From the NCBI RefSeq assembly GCF_900637055.1, contig NZ_LR134338.1, forward strand, positions 970,501 through 1,034,500: a DNA stretch of 64,000 bases. Direction: 5' to 3'. This stretch comes from Brevibacillus brevis (GTDB lineage Bacteria > Bacillota > Bacilli > Brevibacillales > Brevibacillaceae). The notes below the pieces were generated by a model. The model saw only the letters and a program-made list of their open reading frames with translations, ran no database searches and had not been told where the DNA came from. Within the stretch, counting starts at the first letter, position 1; every line of letters begins with the position of its first letter. Position numbers and translations under genes: made by a program. Positions 14,642-24,012 of this stretch are shown one piece after another.

Positions 14642-16182
14642 TGTTAGATCCAGGCATTTTGACGATAGTAGGTGTTGTCGTCACAGTCTTTCTCGTTTTG
14701 GGTATTGCCTTTTGGGCCCGTTACAAAACAGTGGGTGCAGATGAAGCCATGATCGTGACGGGTAGTTATCTCGGCTCGAAAAACGTACTCAGTGACGAAT
14801 CTGGACGCAAGATGAAGATCGTCCGCGGAGGCGGCGCATTTATCCTCCCTATTTTTCAACAAGCAAACTTTCTGAGTCTTCTGTCTCATAAGCTCGATGT
14901 ATCGACTCCTGAGGTGTATACCGAACAGGGCGTTCCTGTCATGGCAGATGGCGTAGCGATCATCAAGGTAGGCGGCTCGATTGAAGATATCGCGACCGCA
15001 TCCGAGCAATTTATGGGCAAGAGTGACGAGGCACTGCGCGGAGAAGCCCAGGAAGTACTCGAAGGCTATTTGCGGGCAATCCTCGGCAGTATGACGGTAG
15101 AGGAAATTTACAAGAACCGTGAGCGATTCGCACAAGAGGTGCAAGCTGTAGCGACAAAGGATTTGAAGAAAATGGGGCTGTCCGTTGTCAGCTTCACGAT
15201 CAAGGATGTCCGGGACAAAAACGGCTATTTAGCTGCCCTTGGAATTCCGCAAATCGCTGCAGTGAAGCGCGATGCGACCATCTCGCAGGCTGATGCGGAC
15301 AAAGAAGCACGGATCAAGCAGGCTCAGGCAGAGGAAGAGGCACGCAAGGCAGAGCTGCTGAAGGAAACGAATATTGCCGAAGCAGAAAAGGAAAAAGAGC
15401 TGAAGGTAGCGGCGTTCAAGCAAGAGCAGGACAAAGCAAAGGCGAGCGCGGACCAAGCCTACAAGCTGCAAGAAGCTGTCGCCAAGCAGCAGGTTACGGA
15501 AGAAGAGATGAAGATCGATCTCGTCCGCAAGCAGAAGGAAATTGAGCTGGAGGAAAAAGAAATTCTTCGCCGCGAAAAGCAATATGATGCGGAAGTGAAG
15601 AAAAAGGCCGACGCCGACCGTTACTCTGTGGAACAGGCCGCAGAAGCGGAAAAAGCGAAGAAGCTGAGAGAAGCAGACGCGATCAAGTACCGTATTGAAG
15701 CGGAAGCAAAAGCAAATGCTGAGCAGAAGCGTCTGGAAGGCTTGGCGATTGCCGAGGCTGAAAAAGCACGCGGTAGCGCTGAGGCAGAAGTCACGCGCCT
15801 CAAGCTCGAAGCCGAAGCAGAAGGGAAAGAGAAGCTGGCTGAAGCATTTGAAAAATTCGGTCATGCGGCTGTACTCGATATTATTGCGAAAATGCTCCCT
15901 GAGCTGGCTGAGAAAATTGCAGAGCCAATGAAGGCGATCGACAAGGTAACGATCGTGGATGCAGGAGGCGGTCAGGGAGATGGCGTCAATCGTCTCAGCG
16001 GGAATGTTACGAAGCTGATGGCCCAGCTGCCAGAGATGCTGAAAGACGTATCCGGTTTGGATATGAACAAAATGATCTCAGACTTTATGCAAAAGGGTGG
16101 TACCGCGCCCACACAGCAACAGCCTGTACCCGTAAAAGTTCAGGTAGAGACGGATGCTATTTTGGAGGACGAAAAGCAATAA
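14638..16182 (+). CDS. floT: Flotillin FloT
   Basis: 514 residues starting at ATG 14638, overlapping yuaF by 4 nt, with GGAGGAG upstream. An N-terminal membrane anchor (TIVGVVVTVFLVLGIAFW) leads into the SPFH/PHB domain (~residues 40-215, with GGGAFILPIFQQANFLSLLS). A long Ala/Glu/Lys-rich coiled coil (~215-400) and a conserved C-terminal region (AAVLDIIAKMLPELAEKIAE) follow. Flotillins scaffold functional membrane microdomains. The third B. subtilis operon gene (yuaI) is absent; a terminator follows at once. Confidence 0.9.
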   Translation: MMLDPGILTIVGVVVTVFLVLGIAFWARYKTVGADEAMIVTGSYLGSKNVLSDESGRKMKIVRGGGAFILPIFQQANFLSLLSHKLDVSTPEVYTEQGVPVMADGVAIIKVGGSIEDIATASEQFMGKSDEALRGEAQEVLEGYLRAILGSMTVEEIYKNRERFAQEVQAVATKDLKKMGLSVVSFTIKDVRDKNGYLAALGIPQIAAVKRDATISQADADKEARIKQAQAEEEARKAELLKETNIAEAEKEKELKVAAFKQEQDKAKASADQAYKLQEAVAKQQVTEEEMKIDLVRKQKEIELEEKEILRREKQYDAEVKKKADADRYSVEQAAEAEKAKKLREADAIKYRIEAEAKANAEQKRLEGLAIAEAEKARGSAEAEVTRLKLEAEAEGKEKLAEAFEKFGHAAVLDIIAKMLPELAEKIAEPMKAIDKVTIVDAGGGQGDGVNRLSGNVTKLMAQLPEMLKDVSGLDMNKMISDFMQKGGTAPTQQQPVPVKVQVETDAILEDEKQ

Positions 16183-16200
16183 CGAAATCGATCAGAGGAG

Positions 16201-16231
16201 AAGTGCCCCTTTTAAGCGAGGGGCACTTTTT
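16201..16231 (+). terminator. Terminator of yuaF-floT
   Basis: AGTGCCCCT and AGGGGCACT arms with a TTTTT run. Confidence 0.9.
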
Positions 16232-16244
16232 CGTGGGAAGAAAA

Positions 16245-16846
16245 TCAAGGATAGTCTACCTGCTTCGCACGTCTATATCCTCTCAACAATTCGCTGACCG
16301 TTACGAATTGATATCCTCTATTTTTCAGCTCAGGCAATATTTGCTCGAGAGCTTGTAAAGTCTGTTTTCGATTGCCTCCGTAATCGTGAAATAGCACGAT
16401 GTCTCCATTCCGAGCGTTGTTCAAAACCTTGTTGACGATCTTTGAAACACCGGGATCGGTCCAATCACGCGTGTCTTGATGCCAGGACCACATGATCATA
16501 AGAAAACCGGCTTGCTTGGCTGTATCGACAACGGTCTCGTCATAATATCCCCGAGAGATTTGACGATTTCCGGGTACTGGCTCACACGATTGCCAACGAC
16601 AAAAAAGGTAGAAGTCGCTTGATACTGCTTCAGCAGTGCTGCGATTTGAGGTGTGTATACCTGATCAGGACCATCGTCAAAGGTAAGGGCAATTACCTTG
16701 CTCTCAGTCGGCACTTCCCAAACGATTTCTCCTCTTGTTTCGTAATACTCGCGATTTTTTCCCCGAATGGCACTGGCTGTTTCGTTGAAGGAAGGAGCAA
16801 GAATGACAGCTAGCAAAAGGGGGAAAAAGAGGATATGCTTTTTTAT
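16245..16846 (-). pseudogene. Polysaccharide deacetylase, decayed (pdaB-like)
   Basis: Three lesions are visible. The expected start, five bases after GAGGTG, reads ATA AAA AAG instead of ATG. The signal peptide (HILFFPLLLAVILA) and first catalytic motif (ALTFDDGPDQVYTPQIAAL) remain. After YPEIVKSLG the frame shifts and jumps directly to YYDETVVDTAKQAGF, so the ~50 residues that should carry the zinc motif HxxxH and most of RxPPYG are gone. The C-terminal motif (GDIVLFHDYGGN) is intact in the other frame. The gene cannot make an active enzyme. Confidence 0.8.
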
Positions 16847-17034
16847 TCGTTCACCTCGTTGCCAGAGACTTTCGTGCTAGGTAGCTGTTCATGATGATGT
16901 ACTCACCGTTACTATGCGACAAATCTTGATGAATATCCTTTTTCGTCCTTGTGGAAAAGACACTTGTTCTTTTTGTGTGGATAAATTAAGCTAGTAACAG
17001 CATAAGACGTGAGAGTTAGATGGAGGAATCGATC

Positions 17035-18438
17035 ATGAAGGTAGCAAAATTTGGGGGAACATCACTGGCGAATGCCGAGCAAATAAAAAAAGTATGCCAA
17101 ATTGTTATGGCAGATCGGGACAGACGATTCATTGTTGTATCAGCACCTGGAAAACGGCACAAGGAAGACACGAAGGTTACTGATTTGTTAATCGCATATG
17201 CTGAGCGATTCTTGGCTGGGGAGCCTACAGAAGAAGCGAAACAAGCCATTTTCTTGCGCTATCGGGAGATCGTGGCAGGTCTCGGGCTTTCTGCTGAGAT
17301 TGGTCAAGCGATCGAAAGGGAGCTCGGGGAGGTTCTCGCAAACAAGCCGGGCTTGTCCGCGGAAAGATTCATGGATGCGGTCAAAGCTGCGGGAGAGGAT
17401 ACGTGCGCCAAAGTTGTCGCTCATTATCTGCAGAGCTTGGGCGAGGTAGCGACCTACATCAATCCAAAGGATGCAGGAATGCTGGTTACGGATGAAGCAA
17501 GCAATGCCCATATCCTCCCCGAAGCGTATGCCAAATTGGCGACATTGCGAGAGCGAGAGGGAATCGTCATTTTCCCTGGCTTCTTCGGCTATTCGCGTGC
17601 CGGTGATCTGGTTACTTTTTCACGAGGTGGCTCGGATATTACGGGATCGATTCTGGCTGCGGCGGTTCAGGCAGAGGTCTACGAGAATTTTACCGATGTC
17701 GATTCTGTGTATGTGGTCAATCCGAACCTGATTGCCGATCCGAAAAAGGTGACAGAGATTACGTATCGAGAGATGAGGGAGCTGTCCTATTCCGGTTTTA
17801 GTGTGTTCCACGAGGAAGCGTTGATTCCCGCGTATCAAGCAGATATACCCGTATGTATCAAGAATACGAACAATCCGTCTGCGCCTGGTACGATGATTGT
17901 GGCCGAGAGAGGCTCTGCTACAAACAGAGTGTCGGGTATTGCAAGTGACGGCGGCTTTTGCAGCATTTACGTCAGCAAGTATTTGATGAACCGCGAAATT
18001 GGCTTTGGTCGCAAGCTGCTGCAAATTCTGGAGGAAGAAGAGCTTTCGTACGAGCATACTCCATCTGGAATTGATAACATTTCCGTTATTTTGCGAGAGC
18101 GCGATCTCACGGAAGAAAAGGAGCAGCGGATTGTAGAGCGCATCCGCCGTGAGCTGTTCGCTGATGATGTCGCTGTTCAGCACAGTCTTGCACTCGTCAT
18201 GATTGTCGGGGAGGGCATGCGTCAATCTGTGGGGACAACTGCGAGAGCCACTACTGCGTTGGCTGCTGCGAAAATCAATCTGGAAATGATCAATCAGGGG
18301 TCATCGGAAGTAAGCATGATGTTCGGGGTAAAAGCCGAAGAGGCAGATCGTGCTGTGATTGCTTTGTATCAAGAGTTTTTTGGAGCAGAAGAACCAATGG
18401 CTTCCTCATCCTCACAAGCCGCTTCTGTCAGTGTGTAG
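17035..18438 (+). CDS. Aspartokinase (class III-like)
   Basis: 467 residues from ATG 17035, seven bases after GGAGG. The N-terminal kinase domain has MKVAKFGGTSLANAEQIKKV, VVSAPGKR and later FPGFFGYSRAGDLVTFSRGG SD-type substrate motifs. The C-terminus carries two ACT domains (VSKYLMNREIGFGRKLLQIL, then ALVMIVGEGMRQSVGTTARA). The enzyme phosphorylates aspartate for lysine, threonine, methionine and diaminopimelate synthesis; length and motif style suit the B. subtilis YclM type, but the isoform is inferred. No lysine riboswitch is recognisable upstream. Its last 70 nt overlap the gene on the other strand. Confidence 0.9.
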   Translation: MKVAKFGGTSLANAEQIKKVCQIVMADRDRRFIVVSAPGKRHKEDTKVTDLLIAYAERFLAGEPTEEAKQAIFLRYREIVAGLGLSAEIGQAIERELGEVLANKPGLSAERFMDAVKAAGEDTCAKVVAHYLQSLGEVATYINPKDAGMLVTDEASNAHILPEAYAKLATLREREGIVIFPGFFGYSRAGDLVTFSRGGSDITGSILAAAVQAEVYENFTDVDSVYVVNPNLIADPKKVTEITYREMRELSYSGFSVFHEEALIPAYQADIPVCIKNTNNPSAPGTMIVAERGSATNRVSGIASDGGFCSIYVSKYLMNREIGFGRKLLQILEEEELSYEHTPSGIDNISVILRERDLTEEKEQRIVERIRRELFADDVAVQHSLALVMIVGEGMRQSVGTTARATTALAAAKINLEMINQGSSEVSMMFGVKAEEADRAVIALYQEFFGAEEPMASSSSQAASVSV

Positions 18439-18875
18439 TGGCGTGCTTCAAATGAGCCGCTATTTCCATCCTGTACCCATTGATAGACACGCCATTCTGG
18501 CTGTGCGGTTGCGAGTCCCACAATCCAATAGCTGAGTGTGGGATAATGCCAGCCAGCTATGTCTCGTGCAGAAGGGATTGGAGGCGTGTGGGGGTGTGTA
18601 TGCAAGACCCCCAACCATTGAAGATTGTGCTTGCGGATGTGCTGCAAGGCTTGAAGAAATGTTGCCCCATCCCAAGCGAACACGTGCTTGTCGGGTGAGA
18701 TGGGCATCGGTACACAGGCCGTAATCGTTGCTCCACGACCTGCGAGCAAAGCAGAATACTCATAAGGAAACGCCTCTTGTGCTTCGGCCAGGAGGCGTTT
18801 CGCTACTTTTTTCGTCAGGAATATTTTGTTATTCTTAATCGCAAAGGGTTCGCCCAACCAAGCGGGAATTTTCAT
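18369..18875 (-). CDS. JAMM/MPN-domain metalloprotease-like protein
   Basis: 168 residues from ATG 18875. The JAMM zinc signature is clear: GVLHTHPHTPPIPSARD near residues 90-106 (HxHP-x6-S-x2-D), with an upstream glutamate in AFPYEYSALLAG. Bacterial family members cleave isopeptide or C-terminal bonds of ubiquitin-like or sulfur-carrier proteins, or act in wall metabolism; the target here is unknown. The C-terminal 23 codons lie antisense to the end of the aspartokinase gene. It is divergent from yunF with only 52 nt between. Confidence 0.75.
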   Translation of the reverse strand: MKIPAWLGEPFAIKNNKIFLTKKVAKRLLAEAQEAFPYEYSALLAGRGATITACVPMPISPDKHVFAWDGATFLQALQHIRKHNLQWLGVLHTHPHTPPIPSARDIAGWHYPTLSYWIVGLATAQPEWRVYQWVQDGNSGSFEARHYTLTEAACEDEEAIGSSAPKNS

Positions 18876-18927
18876 TCGGCTTCCGTCCTTCTTCTCTATT
18901 CGGCCATGATTTGGAGGTTAGCAATCG

Positions 18928-19785
18928 ATGACTACGATACAAGTGGGAGTTTGCGGCTGGGGCGATCAGCATGAATTGTACGTACAAGGTGTACGCAATC
19001 GAGACAAGCTGTCCGTATATGCCAGCCACTTTCCAATTGTAGAGGTGGATAGTTCTTTTTACGCTATTTTACCACAGCGAAATTACGAATCGTGGGTGAA
19101 GGATACACCTGAACGATTTGGCTTTATCGTCAAGCCTCATCAAGGGATGACGGGACATCAACGGGGGGACGCTTCGGGAAGCAGACGGGAATTGTTTCGT
19201 CAGTTCGAAGAGAGCATTCAGCCGGTCGTGGAGGCTGGCAAGCTCAAAGCATTGCTGTTTCAGTATCCGCCGTGGTTTGATTGTACCCGAGAGCATGTCC
19301 AGTATGTGACTGCTTGCCGCCAAGCCATGCAGGCGTATCCGTTTGCGGTGGAGTTTCGCCATCAAAGCTGGTTTGAATCGCGATATTCGGAGCGAACGCT
19401 GGATTTCTTGCGCAAGATCGAAGCGACACATGTCGTATGTGATGAACCCCAAGTGGGAAAAGGCTCAGTCCCGATTGTTCCTGCCGTGACGAAGTCATCT
19501 TTGGCGTTGGTCCGCTTTCATGGGCGCAACAAAGCGGGCTGGCGTGATCCCGGAGAGGGACAAAATTGGCGGGATGTCCGTTATTTATATCGATACAGTG
19601 AGACAGAGCTTGCAGAGTGGGTTGAACACATCAGACTGCTCGAACGGGAAGCGGATGAAGTCTGCATTTTGTTCAACAATAACTCTGGAGGAGATGCAGC
19701 AGCGAATGCGAAGCAGTTTTCGGAGATGCTTGGCCTTGCGCCTACTGGTCTGAATCCTCGTCAGATGGACCTGTTCTCTACGTAG
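18928..19785 (+). CDS. yunF: DUF72 family protein YunF
   Basis: 285 residues, ATG 18928 with GGAGG about 10 nt before. It has the DUF72 TIM-barrel pattern: IQVGVCGWGDQHELYV at the start, VEVDSSFYAILP, FGFIVKPHQGMTGH, LFQYPPWF, AVEFRHQSWF and VRFHGRN. The biochemical role of DUF72 is not established. It begins the conserved yunF-yunE-yunD-yunC string on one strand, spaced 19-25 nt, so co-transcription is likely. Confidence 0.85.
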   Translation: MTTIQVGVCGWGDQHELYVQGVRNRDKLSVYASHFPIVEVDSSFYAILPQRNYESWVKDTPERFGFIVKPHQGMTGHQRGDASGSRRELFRQFEESIQPVVEAGKLKALLFQYPPWFDCTREHVQYVTACRQAMQAYPFAVEFRHQSWFESRYSERTLDFLRKIEATHVVCDEPQVGKGSVPIVPAVTKSSLALVRFHGRNKAGWRDPGEGQNWRDVRYLYRYSETELAEWVEHIRLLEREADEVCILFNNNSGGDAAANAKQFSEMLGLAPTGLNPRQMDLFST

Positions 19786-19804
19786 CAAGAAAGAAGGGGA
19801 GTTC

Positions 19805-20629
19805 ATGCTTGTAGCAATTGCCATCTTGTTTGTCATCATCGGAGTCGTGGCTGGCGTCATTGGCAGTATCGCGGGTCTGGGTGGTGGGATTTTTTTCGTG
19901 CCTGCTCTGCTGTATTTTGCGAACTGGTACATGCCTGGATCGATGAACCCGCAAGTAGCAGCGGCGACTTCGCTGATCGTAATCGCGGTAACCGCCCTAT
20001 CTTCCTCCCTTTCTTATCTCAAGCAAAAAAAAGTAGACAAAGAGAGTGCCCTGCTCTTTTTTATCGGGAGTGCACCAGGTGCTATTGTGGGCGTATATCT
20101 TAATACATTACTAGCAGTGGAGGGCTTTTCGCTGCTGTTTGGCTTGTTTCAGCTCTGCATGTTCATCGTATTGATGGTCAAAGACAAAATCAAACCACGC
20201 AGCATCGAGTGGGAAGTCCAGCGCCACTTCGTCGACAACGAAGGAAATGAATATGTGTACGGGTATAGCAAATGGTCCGTGATTACGATTGCCTTCTTTG
20301 TCGGGATTACCTCGTCGCTATTTGGCGTCGGTGGCGGCATCCTGATGGTTCCAGCCATGATGATTTTGTTTCGCTTCCCGCCACACATCGCCACGGCTAC
20401 GTCCATGGTGGTCATCTTTTTATCAGCGGTGGTTGGATCAATCACGAATATCTTCCACGACAACGTACACTGGTTGTATGCAGTGATGCTCGCGCCAGGA
20501 GCATGGGTGGGCGGAAAGCTCGGAGCGATTGCCGCCAGTAAAATGAAGGGTCGCACCATCGTGCTGTTTTTGCGTGTTCTGATATTGGGAATTGCCATAC
20601 AAATGATCGGAGAAGCGATTTTTGGATAA
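19805..20629 (+). CDS. yunE: TauE/SafE-family permease YunE
   Basis: 274 residues with about eight membrane segments. Two repeats each carry the glycine-rich signature of sulfite-exporter/TauE-SafE proteins: SIAGLGGGIFFVPALLYF near residue 25 and SSLFGVGGGILMVPAMMILF near 175. Family members move sulfur-containing anions or organic acids. The substrate is not known. It sits between yunF and yunD as in Bacillus. Confidence 0.85.
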   Translation: MLVAIAILFVIIGVVAGVIGSIAGLGGGIFFVPALLYFANWYMPGSMNPQVAAATSLIVIAVTALSSSLSYLKQKKVDKESALLFFIGSAPGAIVGVYLNTLLAVEGFSLLFGLFQLCMFIVLMVKDKIKPRSIEWEVQRHFVDNEGNEYVYGYSKWSVITIAFFVGITSSLFGVGGGILMVPAMMILFRFPPHIATATSMVVIFLSAVVGSITNIFHDNVHWLYAVMLAPGAWVGGKLGAIAASKMKGRTIVLFLRVLILGIAIQMIGEAIFG

Positions 20630-20653
20630 TGAGACGAGAGGGAGGGGAAAGTC

Positions 20654-22108
20654 GTGGCTGACACCTGTACCTTACACATTTTGCATACGAATGACTTGCA
20701 CAGCCATTTTGATACGATGCCGCGAATTGCAACCTGCCTGAGCATGCACCGAGAAGAGTGGGAGGGCAGGAGCGAGCATGTGCTGACGGTCGACATTGGA
20801 GACCATATGGATCGAATGGATATCCGATCGGAGGCGAGCTTTGGGAAAACAAACGTCGAGATCATGAACAGAAGCGGGATTCAATACGCGACGATCGGAA
20901 ACAATGAAGGCATCACACTCCCAAAAGACAAGCTGAATGAACTGTACACAGATGCTCGATTCACGATCATTACGGGCAATCTGTTTGAACCGACAACAAA
21001 TTCTGCCCCGTCTTGGGCAGTACCATACGCCATTCATACCGTAGGCGAGCTGCGTTTGGCCATCTTGGGAATGACGATTCCCTTTGGCCCCTCCTATCAA
21101 AGTATGGGATGGGAGATCAAGGAACCGATCCCGATTCTGCGTGAGCAGATTGCGGCGCTGCGCTCGTCTGTGGATGTTGTCATTTTGCTTTCGCACCTCG
21201 GCTATCAGACAGATTGTGTGCTGGCAAATGAAATCGATGGGCTGGATATCATTTTGGGCGGACACTCTCACCGGACGCTGCCTCATGGAGAACGTTTGGG
21301 AGGCACCTTGATCACACAAGCGGGGCGATTTGGCGAGTATGTCGGCCATGTAAAGCTCGTCTGGGACCAGAAGCGTAAAGCGATTACAGATGTGCAAGCA
21401 GAGCTTTTCCAGACAGAACAGTATCAGGTAGACGAAGCATTGAGCCAGTTCATTGAGAGTGAGAAAGTATGGGCAGAGAATCGTTTGTTTCAGCCGATTG
21501 TTCAATTGGAACAAGACATGCACATCGGATGGACGGAGGAGACCCCCTATGGTTCCTTCATCGCAGCAAGTATTCGCAAATGGACGGGGGCTGAGATCGG
21601 CATGGCAAATGGAGGGCTGTTGCTTGCAGATTTGCCGCGGGGCAGCTTGTCTTTTGCCGACTTGCTCCACAGTATGCCTCACCCGATCAATGCCTGCGCG
21701 GTCACGATTACAGGTGCACAGCTCACCACTGTTCTGGAGCAAGCTATTCAACCGGAAATGGTTTATCGGGAGCTGCGTGGGTACGGTTTTCGCGGCAAAA
21801 TAGAAGGCTGGATGTGTGTGGACGGATTGCACATCCGCTACAGTGAGGATGACCAACCGCAAATTATCCAGATTGAAGTCAACGGGCAACCGCTGGATCG
21901 GGAGCGTCTGTATCGAGTCGGGACGATCGACATGTTCATGTACAATCGGATGTTTCCCGATTTGCTGCTCGGCAGTGAGGTTACGTTTTTCTTGCCCGAG
22001 ATGCTGCGTGAAGTACTCGCCACTACGATAAAGGACCAGCACATGCTGCAAAATGCGTTTCGTCCACGTTGGGAAAAGATATCGTCCACGTCAAAAAACC
22101 AATCGTAG
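20654..22108 (+). CDS. yunD: Metallophosphatase/5'-nucleotidase YunD
   Basis: 484 residues, GTG start at 20654 behind GGGAGGGG. The N-terminal calcineurin-like domain shows ILHTNDLHSHF, DIGDHMDR, GNNEGITL and LGGHSHRTL. The C-terminal 5'-nucleotidase domain has SFADLLHSMPHPINACAVTI. No signal peptide is present, so it probably acts in the cytosol on nucleotides or nucleotide sugars, as inferred for B. subtilis YunD. Confidence 0.85.
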   Translation: MADTCTLHILHTNDLHSHFDTMPRIATCLSMHREEWEGRSEHVLTVDIGDHMDRMDIRSEASFGKTNVEIMNRSGIQYATIGNNEGITLPKDKLNELYTDARFTIITGNLFEPTTNSAPSWAVPYAIHTVGELRLAILGMTIPFGPSYQSMGWEIKEPIPILREQIAALRSSVDVVILLSHLGYQTDCVLANEIDGLDIILGGHSHRTLPHGERLGGTLITQAGRFGEYVGHVKLVWDQKRKAITDVQAELFQTEQYQVDEALSQFIESEKVWAENRLFQPIVQLEQDMHIGWTEETPYGSFIAASIRKWTGAEIGMANGGLLLADLPRGSLSFADLLHSMPHPINACAVTITGAQLTTVLEQAIQPEMVYRELRGYGFRGKIEGWMCVDGLHIRYSEDDQPQIIQIEVNGQPLDRERLYRVGTIDMFMYNRMFPDLLLGSEVTFFLPEMLREVLATTIKDQHMLQNAFRPRWEKISSTSKNQS

Positions 22109-22154
22109 AGACCGGGTTTTCGGGAATGCTATCGAAAACGGGAGGAGACGAGCG

Positions 22155-22394
22155 ATGCGCTTCATTGATGAGGTATACAAGCTGTACAAAGGACATTTTA
22201 ATGGCGATGAGGAGGACATTACAGCGATTGTCGTCGGCATTCTCGCGGAACAGTCTCGGGATGATTTGCTGGACTTGGTCAAGGAAATGGACGAGGAAGA
22301 GCTGTTTCACATGCTCGCGACATATATGATTGAAGTCATGAAACGAAAGGTTGCAATGGATGATGAACAATCCCCCACAACCATGATGCATTAA
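22155..22394 (+). CDS. Small acidic DUF6154-like protein
   Basis: 79 residues from ATG 22155, after GGAGGAGACGAGCG. The protein is acidic and helical (MRFIDEVYKLYKGHFNGDEE, then KEMDEEELFHMLATYMIEVM) and looks like the DUF6154 family, of unknown role. It lies 46 nt after yunD and before yunC, an extra gene compared with the B. subtilis order. Confidence 0.6.
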   Translation: MRFIDEVYKLYKGHFNGDEEDITAIVVGILAEQSRDDLLDLVKEMDEEELFHMLATYMIEVMKRKVAMDDEQSPTTMMH

Positions 22395-22464
22395 CCTCAC
22401 ATTTCTCTTCTGAATGTCATAGGATGGTAACGCCAACAGACAGGGGAGAAAAGGAGGGATCTTG

Positions 22465-22767
22465 ATGGTAGAGGTAGTGCCAATCCACTTTCCAGAGGGG
22501 ACGGCTATTGCTGTCACCGTTCGTTTGCCTAAGACGACGCTATTGGCTGTAACGACCGATCATGGCTACATCATGTGTGGAGCGCTGGATGTGGGGCTCT
22601 TGAACGAACGGTTAGCAGCGAGGGAAATTCTTGCTGGTCGTGCGGTAGGGGTCAAGACCATACAGGAATTGCTGGATGCGCCGCTGGAGTCCGTGACGAC
22701 AACGGCGGAGAAGAAGGGGATTACGGCTGGCATGATTGGTCGGGATGCGGTCGTGAAAATGCTCTAA
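22465..22767 (+). CDS. yunC: DUF1805 protein YunC
   Basis: 100 residues. ATG 22465 is preferred over TTG 22462 because AAGGAGG then lies seven bases away. The pattern VRLPKTTLLAVTTDHGYIMC, GALDVGLLNERLA and REILAGRAVGVKT is the compact DUF1805/YunC fold, of unknown function. It closes the yunF-yunE-yunD-yunC string and is followed by a terminator. Confidence 0.85.
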   Translation: MVEVVPIHFPEGTAIAVTVRLPKTTLLAVTTDHGYIMCGALDVGLLNERLAAREILAGRAVGVKTIQELLDAPLESVTTTAEKKGITAGMIGRDAVVKML

Positions 22768-22789
22768 ACAACAAATGGTTGCCTATAGA

Positions 22790-22821
22790 AAAAAACCTTT
22801 GTTCCATGACAAAGGTTTTTT
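22790..22821. terminator. Bidirectional terminator after yunC
   Basis: AAAAAACCTTTG and CAAAGGTTTTTT, a perfect 12-bp stem with an 8 nt loop, serving yunC and the convergent DUF2804 gene. Confidence 0.9.
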
Positions 22822-22839
22822 AGTTTTCTCGGGCCTTGT

Positions 22840-23853
22840 TTACCAGCGGGCATTTTGTTCTTCACAGATTCCGATCTTGCTTTGCACCGCAATCGTTTTT
22901 CCATCAGGTGTTGAGAGTGTCCCGTCATATCGGCCGATTACTTGATGGAGAGTGGTCCGCACCAACGCAAAATTTTTGTGCTCGGTTCGAGCAAAGAGCG
23001 GTGTAAAGGTAAGACGTACGGCAGACGATTCTTCACTCGCAAGCGTCCACGGGAGCATCCGGTTGTCAGGATCGTAGGAAAAACGAATTTGTTCACTCAG
23101 CTTGTAGAGGACACCATCGATCATGAAGCCATTTTCCGTCATACCCGTTCCGTCCGTCCAGCCTCTGCCAAAGTTAAAGCCTGCGACCCCATCCGCGTGA
23201 CGGAAAGAGCAGGTCGTCCAGTTCCAGCGCGTGTGATACGGCCAAACGCCACGACCAAAATCCAGACTGGCAAAGGCATTCTGCCGATCGAGCAAATAGG
23301 TTTTCCCGTTATAGGCAATGGTGCCGTGCACAGGTCGGGCCGTTTGCTTCGAGGTGAACTGAAATCGCTGCGCACTCCACGGAATCACGACATTTAAGGA
23401 CTCGAATGGCGGATCAATCACGATTTCGAGCGAGAGAGGCTTATCGCCGGGACAAATGGCAGTCGCTTCTACACTTGTTCCACTGGCTTCTGGCTGAAAG
23501 GAGACCGAGAGCTTGCGACTCGCAAAATGGCAAGGTTCATCTACGGTGGCACCAAGCCGAATCCCTGCACCAAAAGGAACCGTAACGGCACTGTCCGCGG
23601 TCTCCCCTGTCGTCAGATCAATAAAATGGACAAAGACAATGCCAGCGTAATCCAGATTGACCATCGCAATCGACATCGCACATTCAGGCGCGGTGATAAA
23701 CCAAAAATTCCATTTTTTCCGGCGAAGCCAATGTCCGCTAAATTGGCAGTCATGCAGTGGGTAGCGGGACCAGCCAATTGATTCTGGAAGCAAGCGGCCA
23801 TCTTGGTCACATAATGAAAGAGGCTGCGTTAATTCTTTTTCGATAAGCGGCAT
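22840..23853 (-). CDS. DUF2804 domain protein
   Basis: 337 residues. I start at ATG 23853 (MPLIEKELTQPLSLCDQDGR), which has AAGGGAGATGG before it; the frame extends upstream without support. The protein is beta-rich with conserved aromatic motifs typical of DUF2804: RRKKWNFWFITAPE, LGATVDEPCHF, DFGRGVWPYHTRWNWTTCSF and FNFGRGWTDGTGMTENGF. The fold resembles lipocalin-like carotenoid hydratase/AttH relatives. Function unknown. Confidence 0.75.
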   Translation of the reverse strand: MPLIEKELTQPLSLCDQDGRLLPESIGWSRYPLHDCQFSGHWLRRKKWNFWFITAPECAMSIAMVNLDYAGIVFVHFIDLTTGETADSAVTVPFGAGIRLGATVDEPCHFASRKLSVSFQPEASGTSVEATAICPGDKPLSLEIVIDPPFESLNVVIPWSAQRFQFTSKQTARPVHGTIAYNGKTYLLDRQNAFASLDFGRGVWPYHTRWNWTTCSFRHADGVAGFNFGRGWTDGTGMTENGFMIDGVLYKLSEQIRFSYDPDNRMLPWTLASEESSAVRLTFTPLFARTEHKNFALVRTTLHQVIGRYDGTLSTPDGKTIAVQSKIGICEEQNARW

Positions 23854-23973
23854 ACGACCATCTCCCTTGCAAACAAGGATTCTTCCAGACAAACTCGTCA
23901 CCAGTGTCTTTCCTCGGTAGACATGAAAAGAAAATCTAGAAAAAATTTCATGTAGAATCAAGTCGAATCACGC

Positions 23974-23979
23974 TATAAT
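23974..23979 (+). promoter_or_regulatory. -10 element before the HD-GYP gene
   Basis: A consensus TATAAT lies 34 nt before the ATG; no convincing -35 is seen at the usual distance (TAGAAT or GTAGAA nearby). Confidence 0.4.
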
Positions 23980-24012
23980 AGGGATACCCTGAGGAAAGGC
24001 GAAGGAAAGGAA

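Noticed and set aside
15229..15864. 211-codon minus-strand frame inside floT
   Set aside because: An artefact of the Glu/Ala/Lys coiled-coil codons read backward, giving a Phe/Leu-rich chain.
16860..17034. Possible lysine riboswitch before aspartokinase
   Set aside because: None of the conserved L-box blocks are present and the interval is too unstructured.
20672..22051. 459-codon minus-strand frame inside yunD
   Set aside because: It is a shadow of yunD, which has all catalytic motifs; no ribosome site or family match.
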